From CAVTWH01 sp963794685 (GTDB lineage: Bacteria; Actinomycetota; Actinomycetes; Mycobacteriales; Micromonosporaceae), in assembly GCA_963794685.1 (NCBI GenBank), contig CAWCFK010000004.1, forward strand, positions 310,001 through 374,000: 64,000 bases of DNA, in the 5' to 3' direction. The translations under genes and the position numbers were made by a program. The notes beneath the pieces are model-generated. The model saw only the letters and a program-made list of their open reading frames with translations. It did no database searches and was not told the origin of the DNA. This document shows positions 8,433 to 19,053 of this stretch, piece by piece. Position 1 is the first letter of the stretch. Each line of letters opens with the position of its first letter.

Positions 8433-9094
8433 TTGCCCAGTCGGCCGCAACTACCAGAGTGATGGTGGTGGACGACCACCCGATGTGGCGGGACGGGGTG
8501 GCCCGGGATCTGACCGAGGCCGGGTATCTGGTGGTGGCCGTGGCCAGCGACGGCGCAGCCGCCGTGCGGATCGCCGCCGCCACCCGCCCGGATGTGGTGG
8601 TGCTCGACCTGCACCTGCCGGACCTGCCCGGCCCGCAGGTGATCCGGGGGCTGCTGCCGTCCTGCCCCCGGGTACTGGTGCTGTCGGCCAGCGGCGAGCA
8701 GCAGGACGTGCTGGACGCGGTGAAGGCCGGCGCGACCGGCTACCTGGTCAAGTCGGCGGCCCGGGAGGAGTTCCTGGCGGCCGTGCGGCGCACCGCGCAG
8801 GGCGAGACGGTCTTCACCGCCGGCCTGGCCGGCCTGGTCCTCGGTGAGTACCGTCGGCTGGCCGACGTCGGCCCGGGTGCTGCCGGGCCGACGCTCACCG
8901 AGCGGGAGACCGAGGTGCTCCGCCTGGTGGCGAAAGGCCTGGCCTACAAGCAGATCGCCGAGCGGCTGGTGCTCTCGCACCGCACTGTGCAGAACCACGT
9001 GCAGAACACCTTGCGCAAACTCCAACTGCACAACCGCGTCGAGTTGGTCCGCTACGCCATCGAACAGGGTCTGGACGACGCCGTGACGAGTTGA
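8429..9094 (+). CDS. macR: NarL/FixJ-family response regulator, MacR-like
   Basis: 221 residues with an N-terminal receiver domain (VVDDHPMWRDG acidic pair; phospho-acceptor Asp60 in VVVLDLHLPDLPG) and a C-terminal LuxR-type helix-turn-helix (LTERETEVLRLVAKGLAYKQIAERL, then HRTVQNHVQNTLRKL). It starts with GTG in a four-base overlap with the kinase stop. The cognate partner is clearly the adjacent kinase. Candidate operators lie upstream of both neighbouring membrane proteins and of the kinase itself. Its stop codon lies within the PHO-box-like repeat of the next gene. Confidence 0.85.
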   Translation: MIAQSAATTRVMVVDDHPMWRDGVARDLTEAGYLVVAVASDGAAAVRIAAATRPDVVVLDLHLPDLPGPQVIRGLLPSCPRVLVLSASGEQQDVLDAVKAGATGYLVKSAAREEFLAAVRRTAQGETVFTAGLAGLVLGEYRRLADVGPGAAGPTLTERETEVLRLVAKGLAYKQIAERLVLSHRTVQNHVQNTLRKLQLHNRVELVRYAIEQGLDDAVTS

Positions 9095-9111
9095 CCGAAC
9101 GTTCACCTCAT
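9090..9111 (+). promoter_or_regulatory. PHO-box-like direct repeat upstream of the phosphate transporter
   Basis: Two adjacent 11-base units, GTTGACCGAAC and GTTCACCTCAT, match the GTTCACC-type direct-repeat units bound by PhoP in Streptomyces. A weaker third unit follows to 9122. The site is 40 bases upstream of the transporter start. Confidence 0.5.
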
Positions 9112-9150
9112 CGATCCCTGTCATTAGCCGGGGGCGGGCAAGGCTGAGCC

Positions 9151-10287
9151 ATGAGCCTGATCGTCATCCTGGTGATCGTCACGGCGCTCGCCTTCGACTT
9201 CACCAACGGTTTCCACGACACCGCCAACGCGATGGCCACGTCGGTTGCCACCGGGGCACTGCGGCCCAAGGTGGCAGTGGTCATCAGCGCGGTACTCAAC
9301 CTCGCCGGCGCCTTCCTGTCCCTGGAGGTCGCCAAGACAGTCGCCAGTGGCCTGGTCGACGAAGCCAAGGTCACCCCCACCGTCATCTTCGCCGGGCTGG
9401 TGGGCGCGATCCTGTGGAACCTGCTCACCTGGCTGGCCGGGTTGCCGTCCAGCTCCTCACATGCGCTGTTCGGTGGCCTGATCGGGGCGACCTGGGTGGC
9501 GCTCGGCTCGGGGGCCGTGCACTTCGACAAGGTCGTCAACAAGGTGATCGTGCCGGCGATCGCCTCGCCACTGGTGGCCGGGCTGGTGGCGGCCGTCGGT
9601 ACCTTCCTTGCCTACCGGATCACCGCGCGTCGGTCCGAGCAGTCGGTGTCCCGCGGCTTCCGGGTCGGCCAGGTGGCCTCCGCCTCGCTGGTTTCGCTGG
9701 CGCACGGCACCAACGACGCGCAGAAGACCATGGGCATCATCACGCTGACCCTGATCGCGGCCGGGAAACTGCCGCACGACTCCGACCCGCCGCTCTGGGT
9801 GATTCTGGCCGCCGGCCTGGCGATCAGCCTGGGCACCTACACCGGTGGCTGGCGGATCATGCGGACGATGGGTACCCGGATCATCGACATCCAACCGCGG
9901 CAGGGTTTCGCCGCCGAGTCGGCGTCGGCCACCGTGATCCTGGCCTCCTCACACCTGGGCTTCCCGCTCTCCACCACGCACGTCGTCTCCGGCGGGGTGG
10001 TGGGCGCCGGGGTTGGCCGGCGGCTGACTGAGGTCCGCTGGGGTACCGCCGGCCGGATGGCACTGGCCTGGCTGGTGACGCTGCCGGCCGCGGCGGCGAT
10101 CGGCGCGCTGGCCAGCCGGCTGGCCAAGACCGGCACGGCCGGGGTGGTGATCGTGGCGCTGTTCGGGGTGGCCGCCGCAGCCGGGCTGTGGATGGTGGCC
10201 CGGCGCGACAAGGTGACCGCCGAGAACGTCAACGAGCCCGAGCCGGCCCCGGCGGCGGAGCGCACGCCCGAGCCGGTCGCGGCCTGA
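9151..10287 (+). CDS. pit: PiT-family low-affinity inorganic phosphate permease
   Basis: 378-residue integral membrane carrier coupling inorganic phosphate (as metal phosphate) to proton symport. The two family signatures are present: FDFTNGFHDTANAMATSVATGAL near the N-terminus and SLAHGTNDAQKTMGIITL in the second half, with PSSSSHALFGGLIGA and PLSTTHVVSGGVVGAG as the internal duplicated motifs. About ten membrane segments and a short Glu/Pro-rich cytosolic tail are predicted. A PHO-box-like repeat upstream suggests PhoP control. A small membrane protein follows 13 bases later and is probably co-transcribed. Confidence 0.92.
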   Translation: MSLIVILVIVTALAFDFTNGFHDTANAMATSVATGALRPKVAVVISAVLNLAGAFLSLEVAKTVASGLVDEAKVTPTVIFAGLVGAILWNLLTWLAGLPSSSSHALFGGLIGATWVALGSGAVHFDKVVNKVIVPAIASPLVAGLVAAVGTFLAYRITARRSEQSVSRGFRVGQVASASLVSLAHGTNDAQKTMGIITLTLIAAGKLPHDSDPPLWVILAAGLAISLGTYTGGWRIMRTMGTRIIDIQPRQGFAAESASATVILASSHLGFPLSTTHVVSGGVVGAGVGRRLTEVRWGTAGRMALAWLVTLPAAAAIGALASRLAKTGTAGVVIVALFGVAAAAGLWMVARRDKVTAENVNEPEPAPAAERTPEPVAA

Positions 10288-10300
10288 GAAGGGATCGGAT

Positions 10301-10579
10301 ATGGATATCGCCTGGGGTGATCTGGGCCTGGTGCTCGTCGTCGGCTTGGCCGTCGGCGCCGGTGTGGTGGCGCTGTTCGCACTCGGAGTGGCAGCGGCCA
10401 CCGGCAGCACCGTCGGGGACGGGGGCGCGTCGGGAGCCGGCGTCGGCACCGGCGAGCCCACGACCCGGCCGGTGCGCCCGACCGCGCGGTACGTCTCATG
10501 GCTCTGCTTCGGGGCCTGTGCCGTCGTCGTGCTCTACGGCATCTACCTCGCCATTCCTCGCCTGCACTCGCTGTTCTGA
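10301..10579 (+). CDS. small two-helix membrane protein downstream of pit
   Basis: 92 residues with one hydrophobic helix at about residues 8-32 (LVLVVGLAVGAGVVALFALG), a Gly/Thr-rich loop, and a second helix near the C-terminus (FGACAVVVLYGIYLAI). A GAAGGGAT ribosome-binding site precedes ATG 10301. It begins 13 bases after the phosphate permease, so it likely belongs to the same transcript and may be an accessory of the carrier. I know no functional name for it. Confidence 0.7.
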   Translation: MDIAWGDLGLVLVVGLAVGAGVVALFALGVAAATGSTVGDGGASGAGVGTGEPTTRPVRPTARYVSWLCFGACAVVVLYGIYLAIPRLHSLF

Positions 10580-10652
10580 CGCCCGTCCGCTGGGACGCCT
10601 GTCCGCGCCGGCCGGCGGCCTTACCCTCGGGTAGCGCCGCCGGCCGCCGTGG

Positions 10653-11494
10653 TCAGCGGGCGCTGGCCCGGCGGTAGCGCCAGACCGAGAGCGGGACGAA
10701 GACCGCCAGCAGCACCAGCGAGAAGCCCAGTGAGGTGCCGACGGGGTGCTGCAACGGCCAGGCGACGTGGTTGGCGGTCGGGCTCGGGTTGCCGAACAGC
10801 AACCGCATGGCGGCCACCGTGGCGCTCATCGGGTTCCAGTCGGCCAGCGGGCGCAGCCAGCGAGGTAGCCCCTGGGTGGGGACGAAGGCGTTGGCCAGGA
10901 AGGTGAGCGGGAACAGCCAGCCGAAGGTGGCCTGCTCGGCCACGGTGGGGCTGCCGGCGCACAGGCCGACGAAGGTGCCGATCCAGATCATCGCGAAGCC
11001 GAGGAGGGTCAGCAGCCCGAACGCGGCGGCCGTCTGCGGCACCGTCCCGTGTGGACGCCAGCTCGTCAGCACGAGGGCGGCGCCGACCATGCCGCCCAGC
11101 CCGAGCAGCCGCAGCGACAGTTCGGCCAGGTTGGTCCCGGTGAGCACCGCCGACCGGGCGATCGGCATCGACTTGAACCGGTCGATGATGCCCTGGGTCA
11201 TGTCGGTGTTGGTGCGCACGGCCGCCTGCACGGCGGTCAACGCCATGGTCTGCATGAAGATGCCGGGCATCAGGAAGGATCGGTAGTCGCCGCCGCCGGG
11301 CAGGGTGATGGCGCTGCCGAAGACGTAGGCGAAGAGCACGATCATGATGACCGGGAAGATCAGGAATCCGACGAGTTCGCCGGGCTGGCGGCGCAGCTGG
11401 TGGTAGCTGCGTGCGGCGATGGTGCGGGTGTCCGCGACGGCCTGGCCCAACCGCGCCAGCGGCGAGGTGGCCGGGCCGGCCAGGTTGAGCGTGC

Positions 11495-11498
<4 letters not shown>
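10653..11498 (-). CDS. ABC-2 type exporter permease, DrrB-like
   Basis: 281-residue permease of the daunorubicin-resistance type. Six membrane segments are predicted. Family landmarks are SYHQLRRQPGELVGFLIFPVIM near the N-terminus, DRFKSMPIARSAVL (coupling region), GSPTVAEQATFGWLFPLTFLANAF and WNPMSATVAAMRLLFG. Its start overlaps the ATPase stop by four bases (ATGA). With the ATPase it should form an inner-membrane exporter for a hydrophobic compound such as a drug or antibiotic. It is controlled with the ATPase by the operators next to the divergent tetR gene. Confidence 0.88.
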
Positions 11499-12490
<992 letters not shown>

Positions 12491-12499
12491 GGCGACCTC

Positions 12500-12551
12500 C
12501 TTAACACCGTTAAGTCCTTAACGCCGTTAAGGCTGCCTGAACGGTGTTAAG
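12500..12551. promoter_or_regulatory. Three palindromic TetR-type operators between exporter and tetR
   Basis: CTTAACACCGTTAAG (12500-12514) and CTTAACGCCGTTAAG (12517-12531) are 15-base palindromes 17 bases apart. AACGGTGTTAAG (12540-12551) repeats most of the same sequence in inverse orientation. They fill the divergent region between the exporter operon and tetR, so autoregulation plus exporter repression is the natural reading. Confidence 0.75.
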
Positions 12552-12560
12552 GTGTCAAGC

Positions 12561-13229
12561 GTGTCCGGGAGAGTGGAGCGACTCGACCGCGCGCGGGTGA
12601 TCGCGGTCGCCATCGAGTTGCTCGACAAGGTCGGCCTCGACGGTCTGAGCCTGCGCCGGCTCGCCACCGAACTCGGCGTCCAGGCCCCCGCCCTCTACTG
12701 GCACTTCAAGAACAAGCAGGCGCTGCTCGACCAGATGCTTGAGTCGATCATGCAGAGCGAGGTGCCGGTACGCGCCCCGCAGCCCGGCCAGTCCTGGGAC
12801 GACTGGCTCGCCGAGCGCTGCCGGGACATGCGCCGGATGCTCAACCGGCACCGCGACGGCGCCATGCTCGCGGCCTCCACGCACCCGTCCGAGCGCCAGT
12901 GGCCGGACGTCGAATGCTGGCTCGCCGTGCTGGTCGGCGCCGGGCTCACGGCGGCCGACGGGCTGCGCGCGCTGTTCGTCGTCGGCAACTACGTGTCGGG
13001 CTTCGCCCTGGAGGAGCAGGCCGACCGGGCCACGGGGCACGTCCGGGAGCCGGACGCCGAACAGGAGTGGAAGCAGGCGATGATGGCCGAACTCACCCCG
13101 TACCCGCTGATCGCCGCCGCGATCCGCGAGGTGGGCGATCCGCAGGGCGACGCGGCCTTCGAATCCGGACTTCAGCTGATCATCGACGGACTCCGCAAGC
13201 GGGTCGCGGACGTGGCCCGACCTGCCTGA
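12561..13229 (+). CDS. TetR-family repressor of the DrrAB-like exporter
   Basis: About 222 residues. The N-terminal helix-turn-helix LRRLATELGVQAPALYWHFKNKQALLDQM matches the TetR class with the TetR_C ligand domain (YVSGFALEEQADR region). GTG 12561 is preferred because AAGG lies eight bases upstream; GTG 12552 is in frame but has no ribosome-binding site. It is divergent from the DrrAB-like operon across three shared palindromes, so it should repress both until an effector, presumably the exported compound, binds. Confidence 0.85.
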   Translation: MSGRVERLDRARVIAVAIELLDKVGLDGLSLRRLATELGVQAPALYWHFKNKQALLDQMLESIMQSEVPVRAPQPGQSWDDWLAERCRDMRRMLNRHRDGAMLAASTHPSERQWPDVECWLAVLVGAGLTAADGLRALFVVGNYVSGFALEEQADRATGHVREPDAEQEWKQAMMAELTPYPLIAAAIREVGDPQGDAAFESGLQLIIDGLRKRVADVARPA

Positions 13230-13277
13230 AGCCCTTGCCCCGGTCGGCCCGGAACCGGCCGGTCGGATCCGGTCCGG

Positions 13278-13333
13278 ACCCGGACCCGGACCCGGACCCG
13301 GACCCGGACCCGGACCCGGACCCGGACCCGGAC
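13278..13333. repeat. (CCCGGA)n hexanucleotide microsatellite
   Basis: About nine uninterrupted units of CCCGGA lie in the non-coding gap between the tetR stop and the GH16 stop. The tract sits just before the shared terminator and is non-coding in any supported gene. Confidence 0.9.
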
Positions 13334-13339
13334 GCCAGC

Positions 13340-13374
13340 GTGGGCGGTGGGGCGCTTGACACCCCACCGCCCAC
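13340..13374. terminator. Bidirectional terminator between tetR and GH16
   Basis: A perfect 13-bp stem, GTGGGCGGTGGGG with CCCCACCGCCCAC, encloses a nine-base loop between two convergent genes. Confidence 0.75.
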
Positions 13375-13391
13375 GGGCCTGTCGGATGGGG

Positions 13392-15596
13392 TTACTGGTA
13401 GACGCGGACGTAGTCGATGGACATGTTGTTCGGGAAGACGCTCGTCCCGTCCGGAGCGCCCGGCCAGTCACCGCCGACCGCGTTGTTGAGGATGATGAAG
13501 AACGGGTGGTCGTCGTAGACCCACGGCCCCCGGGTCGTCTCCACATCCGCCTTGTTCAAGGTGAAGAAGGCGTTGCCGTCGACGTAGAACGTCATGTGCG
13601 AGAAGTTCCAGTCGACCGCGTAGGTGTGGAAGTCCGCCGCGAAGTCACCGGAGATGGTGTACGGCGAACCGATCCCGTTGCCACCGTTGTAGGCCGGCGC
13701 GTGGATCGTCGAGTACACCGAGTTGGCGACCTTGCCGACGTGCTCCATGATGTCGATCTCGCCACAGCCCGGCCAGCCGGCGACCGGGAAGTTGGCCCCC
13801 AGCAACCAGAACGCCGGCCACAGACCCTGCGTGCCGGACACCTTGATGCGCGCCTCGGCGTGGCCGTAGGTGAAGGTGAACGACTTCGAGGTGTTGAGCC
13901 GGCCGGAGGTGTACTGGCACGGCCCACCGGGGCAGGCCGATCCGGCGGTGACCTCCTTGCGGGCCTGGATCACCAGGTTGCCCGCGCCGTCCATCTTCGC
14001 GTTGGCGTTGTTGGTGTAGTACTGCAGCTCGTTGTTCTGGCCCGAGCCGGTCTCCGCGAACCACTTGGCCGGGTCCGGGGTGGACCCGTTGCCGCCGTTG
14101 AACTCGTCGGAGAAGACCAGCCTGCTGGCCGGGAAGTTGACGTTCGGCGGCAGTGCGGGCGGGGCTGTCGGAGCGCCGCCGGTTCCGAAGACCTGGAACT
14201 CCCACAGCGAGTACCCGTAGGCGCTGCCCCGGGCGGTGCCGTACATCCGCACGTACCGGCCGGCGCCGTTCAGCCCGGTGATGGTCTGCTTGAACCCCTT
14301 GCTGGTGGTGGTCGTGTAGATGGTCGTCCAGGTGGTGTCGTTGGCCGACACCTGGATCTGGTACGCGGACGCGTACGCCGGGTCCCACTGGAGCATCACC
14401 GAGTGCACGGTGGCGGTGGCGCCCAGGTCGATGGTGATCCAGCCGGGGTCGACCCAGCCGGTGGTGGCCGCCGTCGACCAGCGGGTGGTCAGGAACTGGT
14501 CGGTGACCCGGGCCGGCAGGCAGCTCGAGCACTGCGCGTCGTCCTGGTACGAGGACGCGGTCGCCGGCTTGTTGTAGGACAGCTCGACGTCGTTGCCGGT
14601 ACCGGTGGACTGGCTCGGGCTCGCCGTCGGGCTGGCACTGGACCGGCTCGGCGTCGGCGACGCGGTGGCCGTCGTGGTACCGGTGTGCACCACGATCTCC
14701 CACAGGCTCGCGCCGTACTGGGTGGCCCGTGCGGTGGTGTAGACCCGCAGGTACCGGCCGGTGCCGGAGACGTTCAGGGTCTGCGTGCCACCGGTCGAGG
14801 TGGTGGTCGAGTAGATACTCGTCCAGGACGTCGCGTTGGCGGAGAGCTGCACCTGGAACGCGGTCGCGTACGCCGCCTCCCAGCTGAGCACCACCTGGCA
14901 GACGTTGACGCTCGCGCCCAGGTCGATCTGGATCCACTGCGGGTCAGCGAATCCGCTGGCCCAGCGGGTACCGGCGTTGCCGTCGACCGCCGAGGAGGCC
15001 GGGGTGCCGGCGTTCTCGGTGGAGGAGGCGGTGGCCGGCTTGTTCAGCGCCGCGTTGTCGGTGCCACAGCCGCCGGTGCTGCCGACGATGCCGTAAACCT
15101 GGAACTCCCACAGCGAGTACCCCCACTGGGTGGCCCGTGCGGTGCCGTACACCCGCACGTACCGGGCGGTGGCCGTGACATTGAGGGTCTGCACCCCGCC
15201 GGCGCCGGTGGTCGTCGCGTAGACGTTCGTCCACGACGTGCCGTTCGTGGAGACCTGCACCTGGAACGCGGTGGCGTAGGCGGTCTCCCAGTTCAGCACC
15301 ACCTGGCTGATGGTGGAGGTGGCCAACAGGTCAACCTGGATCCACTGCGGGTCGGCGGCCGCCGAAGACCAGCGGGTGCCGGTGTTGCCGTCGACAGCCG
15401 AGGCGGCCGGGGTGCCGGCGTTCTCCGTGGACGACGCGGTGGCCGGCTTCCCCTGGGACAGCAGGATCGGGGCCGCACTGGCGGACAGGGTGGTGGCGGC
15501 CAGGTAGCTGGCGGCCAGGACGAGCACCGCGCTGGCGGCGACGAGGATGCGTTTCCCCGGTCGTCGCCAGGCGGCTGGGCGTGGTACGTCGCTCAT
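13392..15596 (-). CDS. secreted GH16 endo-beta-1,3-glucanase with three F5/8-type CBMs
   Basis: 734 residues from ATG 15596 with a GGAG ribosome-binding site. A signal anchor or peptide lies at about residues 17-42. Three discoidin-like (F5/8 type C, CBM32-like) modules follow; the first two open KPATASSTENAGTP and end YSLWEFQVYG or similar, then a Ser/Thr/Pro linker, then a third module. The C-terminal ~240 residues are a GH16 jelly roll with GEIDIMEHVG, giving nucleophile Glu613, Asp615 and acid/base Glu618. It should hydrolyse laminarin-type beta-1,3-glucan outside the cell. The next upstream gene on the same strand is the GH3 enzyme with related binding modules, but a hairpin separates them. 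Confidence 0.9.
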   Translation of the reverse strand: MSDVPRPAAWRRPGKRILVAASAVLVLAASYLAATTLSASAAPILLSQGKPATASSTENAGTPAASAVDGNTGTRWSSAAADPQWIQVDLLATSTISQVVLNWETAYATAFQVQVSTNGTSWTNVYATTTGAGGVQTLNVTATARYVRVYGTARATQWGYSLWEFQVYGIVGSTGGCGTDNAALNKPATASSTENAGTPASSAVDGNAGTRWASGFADPQWIQIDLGASVNVCQVVLSWEAAYATAFQVQLSANATSWTSIYSTTTSTGGTQTLNVSGTGRYLRVYTTARATQYGASLWEIVVHTGTTTATASPTPSRSSASPTASPSQSTGTGNDVELSYNKPATASSYQDDAQCSSCLPARVTDQFLTTRWSTAATTGWVDPGWITIDLGATATVHSVMLQWDPAYASAYQIQVSANDTTWTTIYTTTTSKGFKQTITGLNGAGRYVRMYGTARGSAYGYSLWEFQVFGTGGAPTAPPALPPNVNFPASRLVFSDEFNGGNGSTPDPAKWFAETGSGQNNELQYYTNNANAKMDGAGNLVIQARKEVTAGSACPGGPCQYTSGRLNTSKSFTFTYGHAEARIKVSGTQGLWPAFWLLGANFPVAGWPGCGEIDIMEHVGKVANSVYSTIHAPAYNGGNGIGSPYTISGDFAADFHTYAVDWNFSHMTFYVDGNAFFTLNKADVETTRGPWVYDDHPFFIILNNAVGGDWPGAPDGTSVFPNNMSIDYVRVYQ

Positions 15597-15676
15597 GGTG
15601 CCGGTTCTCCTTCATTTCGCGTGGGGTGCAAAGGCTCCGGTGGGGCTGCCCGCCCCGGGTGGCTCTGGTGGGACGG

Positions 15677-15711
15677 CCCGCCCCGGCCGGGGGGTGACCG
15701 GCCGGGGCGGG
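15677..15711 (-). terminator. Terminator hairpin after the GH3 gene
   Basis: CCCGCCCCGGCC pairs perfectly with GGCCGGGGCGGG across an 11-base loop, between the GH3 stop and the GH16 start on the minus strand. Confidence 0.7.
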
Positions 15712-15721
15712 AAGGGGCTGC

Positions 15722-18700
15722 TCAGCTCACCGTCCAGACGAAGGTGACGCTCGCCTTCGCCCCGGACGTGGCGGTGCCGGTGACGGTGACGGTGCTGGTG
15801 CCCCGGGTGGTGCCGGTGCCCGAGATCAGGCCCCCGGCAGTGATGTTCAGGCCGGCCGGCAGGCCGGTCGCGGAGTACGTCAGCCCGCTGTCCCCGCCGA
15901 TCTGCAGGTTGGCGGCGACCCCGGTGCGGCTGCTCATCCCGAACGGGTTGCTGACGTGCGCCCCGCCGTCGGCGCCGGCCGCCAGACCGGCCGAGCCGCC
16001 GACGTTGGCAGTGTTGGCGGTGACCGTGGTGGGCACGGTCAGCGAGCCGGTGAGCGGCGCGCCGCGGGAGGAGTTGCCGAGATAGACGGGGTACGCCCCG
16101 GCGGTGGCCACCCACGAGTTGCTCGCGGTGTCCCAGTGCGCCAGGTCGTGCGCGGTGAGCGTGAAGCTGACCGGCTGCGCCTGCCCCGGGTTCAGCGTCA
16201 CCCGCGCGAACTTCTTCAGGTTCTTCGGCGGCTCACCGACGGCTGCCGGCGCCCCGGTGTAGAGCTGCACGACCTCGGTACCGGCGCGGCTGCCGGTGTT
16301 GGTGACCGTGGCCGTGACAGTGGCCTGCCCGCCCGACAGCGCCCCGACGCTCAGGTTGCTGAACGCGAAGTTGGTGTAGGACAGGCCGAACCCGAAGGGG
16401 TACAGCGGGGTGATGTTCTGGCTGTCGTACCAGCGGTAGCCGACCTTCAGCGCCTCCGAGTACTGCACGTTGGTGCCGTTGCCGGGCCACTGTGCGGTGG
16501 TGTGCGCCGGCACGTCGGCCAGGCTGTTCGGGAAGGTGACCGGCAGCTTGCCGGACGGGTTGACGTCGCCGAAGAGCAGTTCGGCGATGGCTGTGCCGAA
16601 CATCTGGCCCGGGTAGAAGCCTTCGAAGACGCCCTTCACCGCGCCCAGCCACGGCATCGTGGTGGCCGAGTTGGTGTTCAGCACCACGATGGTGTTCGGG
16701 TTGGCCGCGGCCACCGCCGAGATCAGCGCGTTCTGGTTGCCCGGCAGGTCGATGCTGGACTGGTCGGAGCCCTCGTTGCCGTAGTTGTTGCTGGCGAACA
16801 CGATCGCCACATTCGACTGCTGCGCCAGCGCCACGGCGGACGCCTGGTTGGTGCCGTCGTTGTAGGTGGCGGTGGCGCCGGTACCGGCGACCCGGGTCTG
16901 GATTCCGGTGATCGGCCAGACCGTGCCGCTACTGGTGACGGTGGCGCTGCCGCCGCCGATGGTCTGCACCGCCGCGCCGCCGTCCTGCCCGATCACCGCG
17001 ATCGACTTCGTGGTGGTCGTGGAGAGCGGCAGTACGCCGGTGTTCTTCAGCAGCACGATGCCCTCCTCCGCGCCCTTGAGCGCGACCGCCCGGTGTTCGG
17101 CGGTGGTCACCGTGGCGTCCCGGCTGCCGCTGGGCGCCCGGTCGAACAGCCCGAACGCGAAGTACTGGGTGAGCACCCGGCGCACCATGGTGTCGACCTG
17201 CGCCTGCGACACCTGTCCGTTGGCGACGGCCTGCTTGAGGAAGTCGGCGAAGAAGTACCCGCCGGGCATCTCGATGGTCATGCCGTTGTTGGCCGCCGCG
17301 ACGGTGGAGTGCGCGGCGCCCCAGTCGGAGGTGATGAAGCCGCCGAAGCCGGCCTGCTGGTAGAGGGCGGTGTTCATCAGGTACCCGCTGTCGCAGGCGT
17401 ACGCCCCGTTCACCGTGGAGTACGCGCACATGTAGGAGGCCGTCGCGCCCTGGGTGGCCGCGGCCTGGAACGCCGGCAGGTAGATCTCCTGCAGCGTGCG
17501 GGTATCCACGATGGCGTTGTCGGCCGGCCCGTTGCGGTACGTCTCCTGGTTGTAGACGGCCAGGTGCTTGGCCTGTGCCATCACGCCCGCGCTCTGGATG
17601 CCGCGGATGTTGTAGACAGCCATCTGCGCGCTCAGGTACGGGTCCTCGCTGTAGGTCTCGAAGGCCCGACCCCAGCGCGGGTCGCGGACGATGTTCAGGG
17701 TCGGCCCGAGTGCCACGCCGACGCCCTTGCCGGCGAACTCCTGCCCGACCGCCGCGCCGTACTGCTGCTCCAGCGTGGTGTCGAAGGTGGCCGCCGAGGT
17801 GACCGCGCTGGGCATCTGGGTGACCCCGCCGAAGCCGTCCCCGACGCCGACCGGGCCGTCGTGGAAGCCGACCGCCGGGATACACAGCGCCGGAATCGCC
17901 GCCATGTCCCCGATGTACGGCGACGACGCGCCGGTACCGTGCAGCATCTGGATCTTCTGGTCGGAGTTCATCGCGGCCAGCAGTTGGCTGACCCGGGTGG
18001 CCACCGGCGCCGTCGAGTTGACCCACGGGCAACCGCCCGGGGCGCTCTGCGTCGGCGTGGCGGTCGGCGAGCCGACGTCCCCGATGGTGTGCGCGACCAG
18101 CTCCCACAGGCTGTACCCGTAGGCCGTGGCCCGCGCGGTGCCGTAGATCCGCAGGTACCGGCCGGTGCCGTTGACGGTCAGGGTCTGCGTGCCGCCGGTG
18201 CCGGTGGTGGTCGTGTAGACGCTCGTCCAGGCCGTCGCGTTGGCGGAGACCTGCACCTGGAATGCGGTGGCGTAGGCCGCTTCCCAGGTCAGTGCGAGCT
18301 GGCAGACGGTGACGGTGACGCCGAAGTCGACCTGGATCCACTGTGGATCGCCGAACGCGCTGGACCAGCGGGTGCCGGTGTTTCCGTCGACGGCGGACGC
18401 GGCCGGGGTGCCGGCGTTCTCGGTGGAGGACGCGGTGGCCGGCTTGCCCTGTGCGGTGTTCGACCGTGCCACAGCCGCCGGTGGATCCGCCGAAGCTGCC
18501 GTAGACCTGGAACTCCCACAGCGAGTAGCCCCACTGGGTGGCCCGCGCGGTGCCGTTCATCCGCACGTACCGGCCGGCGCCGGTGACACTGAGAGTCTGT
18601 ACCCCGCCGGTGCCGGTGGTGGTCGAGTAGATGGTGGTCCAGGTGGTCCCGTCGGTGGAGGTCTGGAGCTGGAATGCCTTGCCGTAGGCGGCTTCCCAGT

Positions 18701-19004
18701 TGAGTACCACCTGGCTGACGGTGGCGGTGGCGCCGAGGTCGACCCGGATCCAGGAGGGGTCGGCGAAGCAGGACGCCCACCGGGTGCCGGTGTTGCCGTC
18801 GACGGCGGCGCTGGCCGGCGTGCCGGCGTTCTCGTCACACGACGAGGTGGCCGACTTTCCCTGGGACAGCAGCGAATCCGCGGCGTGCGCGGTCAGCGTG
18901 GTGGCGACCAGGTAGCCGACGAGGACGAGGGCGACGGTGGCGGCGGCGAGGTACAGGCGGGAGCGTGGGGTAGGCAGGGCCCACCCCCGGGCGGTGGGGG
19001 TCAT
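15722..19004 (-). CDS. secreted GH3 glycosidase with two F5/8-type CBMs (frameshift as given)
   Basis: Reading from ATG 19004 (MTPTARGW, GGAG ribosome-binding site) the product has a signal segment, one F5/8-type module ending SLWEFQVYG, then GGCGT. There the frame breaks near 18464 and resumes in another frame with SNTAQGKPATASSTENAG, a second module. Removing one C gives GGCGTSNTAQGKPATAS, which aligns with GGCGTDNAALNKPATAS in the GH16 protein. The GH3 core follows: KHLAVYNQETYRNGP, nucleophile Asp in FITSDWGAAHS, the alpha/beta sandwich domain, an FnIII-like domain, and a C-terminal Ig-like domain (YSATGLPAGLNITAGG). It is probably a beta-glucosidase or beta-xylosidase. A LacI-type operator lies at its promoter. 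Confidence 0.85.
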
Positions 19005-19035
19005 GAGCTCTCCGTTGGGGACCGGGGGACGCGGT

Positions 19036-19047
19036 GAGAGCGCTCTC
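19036..19047. promoter_or_regulatory. LacI/CebR-type operator at the GH3 promoter
   Basis: GAGAGCGCTCTC is a perfect 12-base palindrome with the central GAGCGCTC of CebR-type sugar-responsive operators. It sits between the predicted -10 and the GH3 start codon. Confidence 0.6.
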
Positions 19048-19053
19048 GCGATG

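Noticed and set aside
13278..13333. CRISPR-like array
   Set aside because: Continuous 6-bp units without spacers: a simple microsatellite.
18464..18474. Programmed ribosomal frameshift in the GH3 gene
   Set aside because: No slippery heptamer or downstream structure is evident, and the same kind of single-C break occurs in many unrelated genes.
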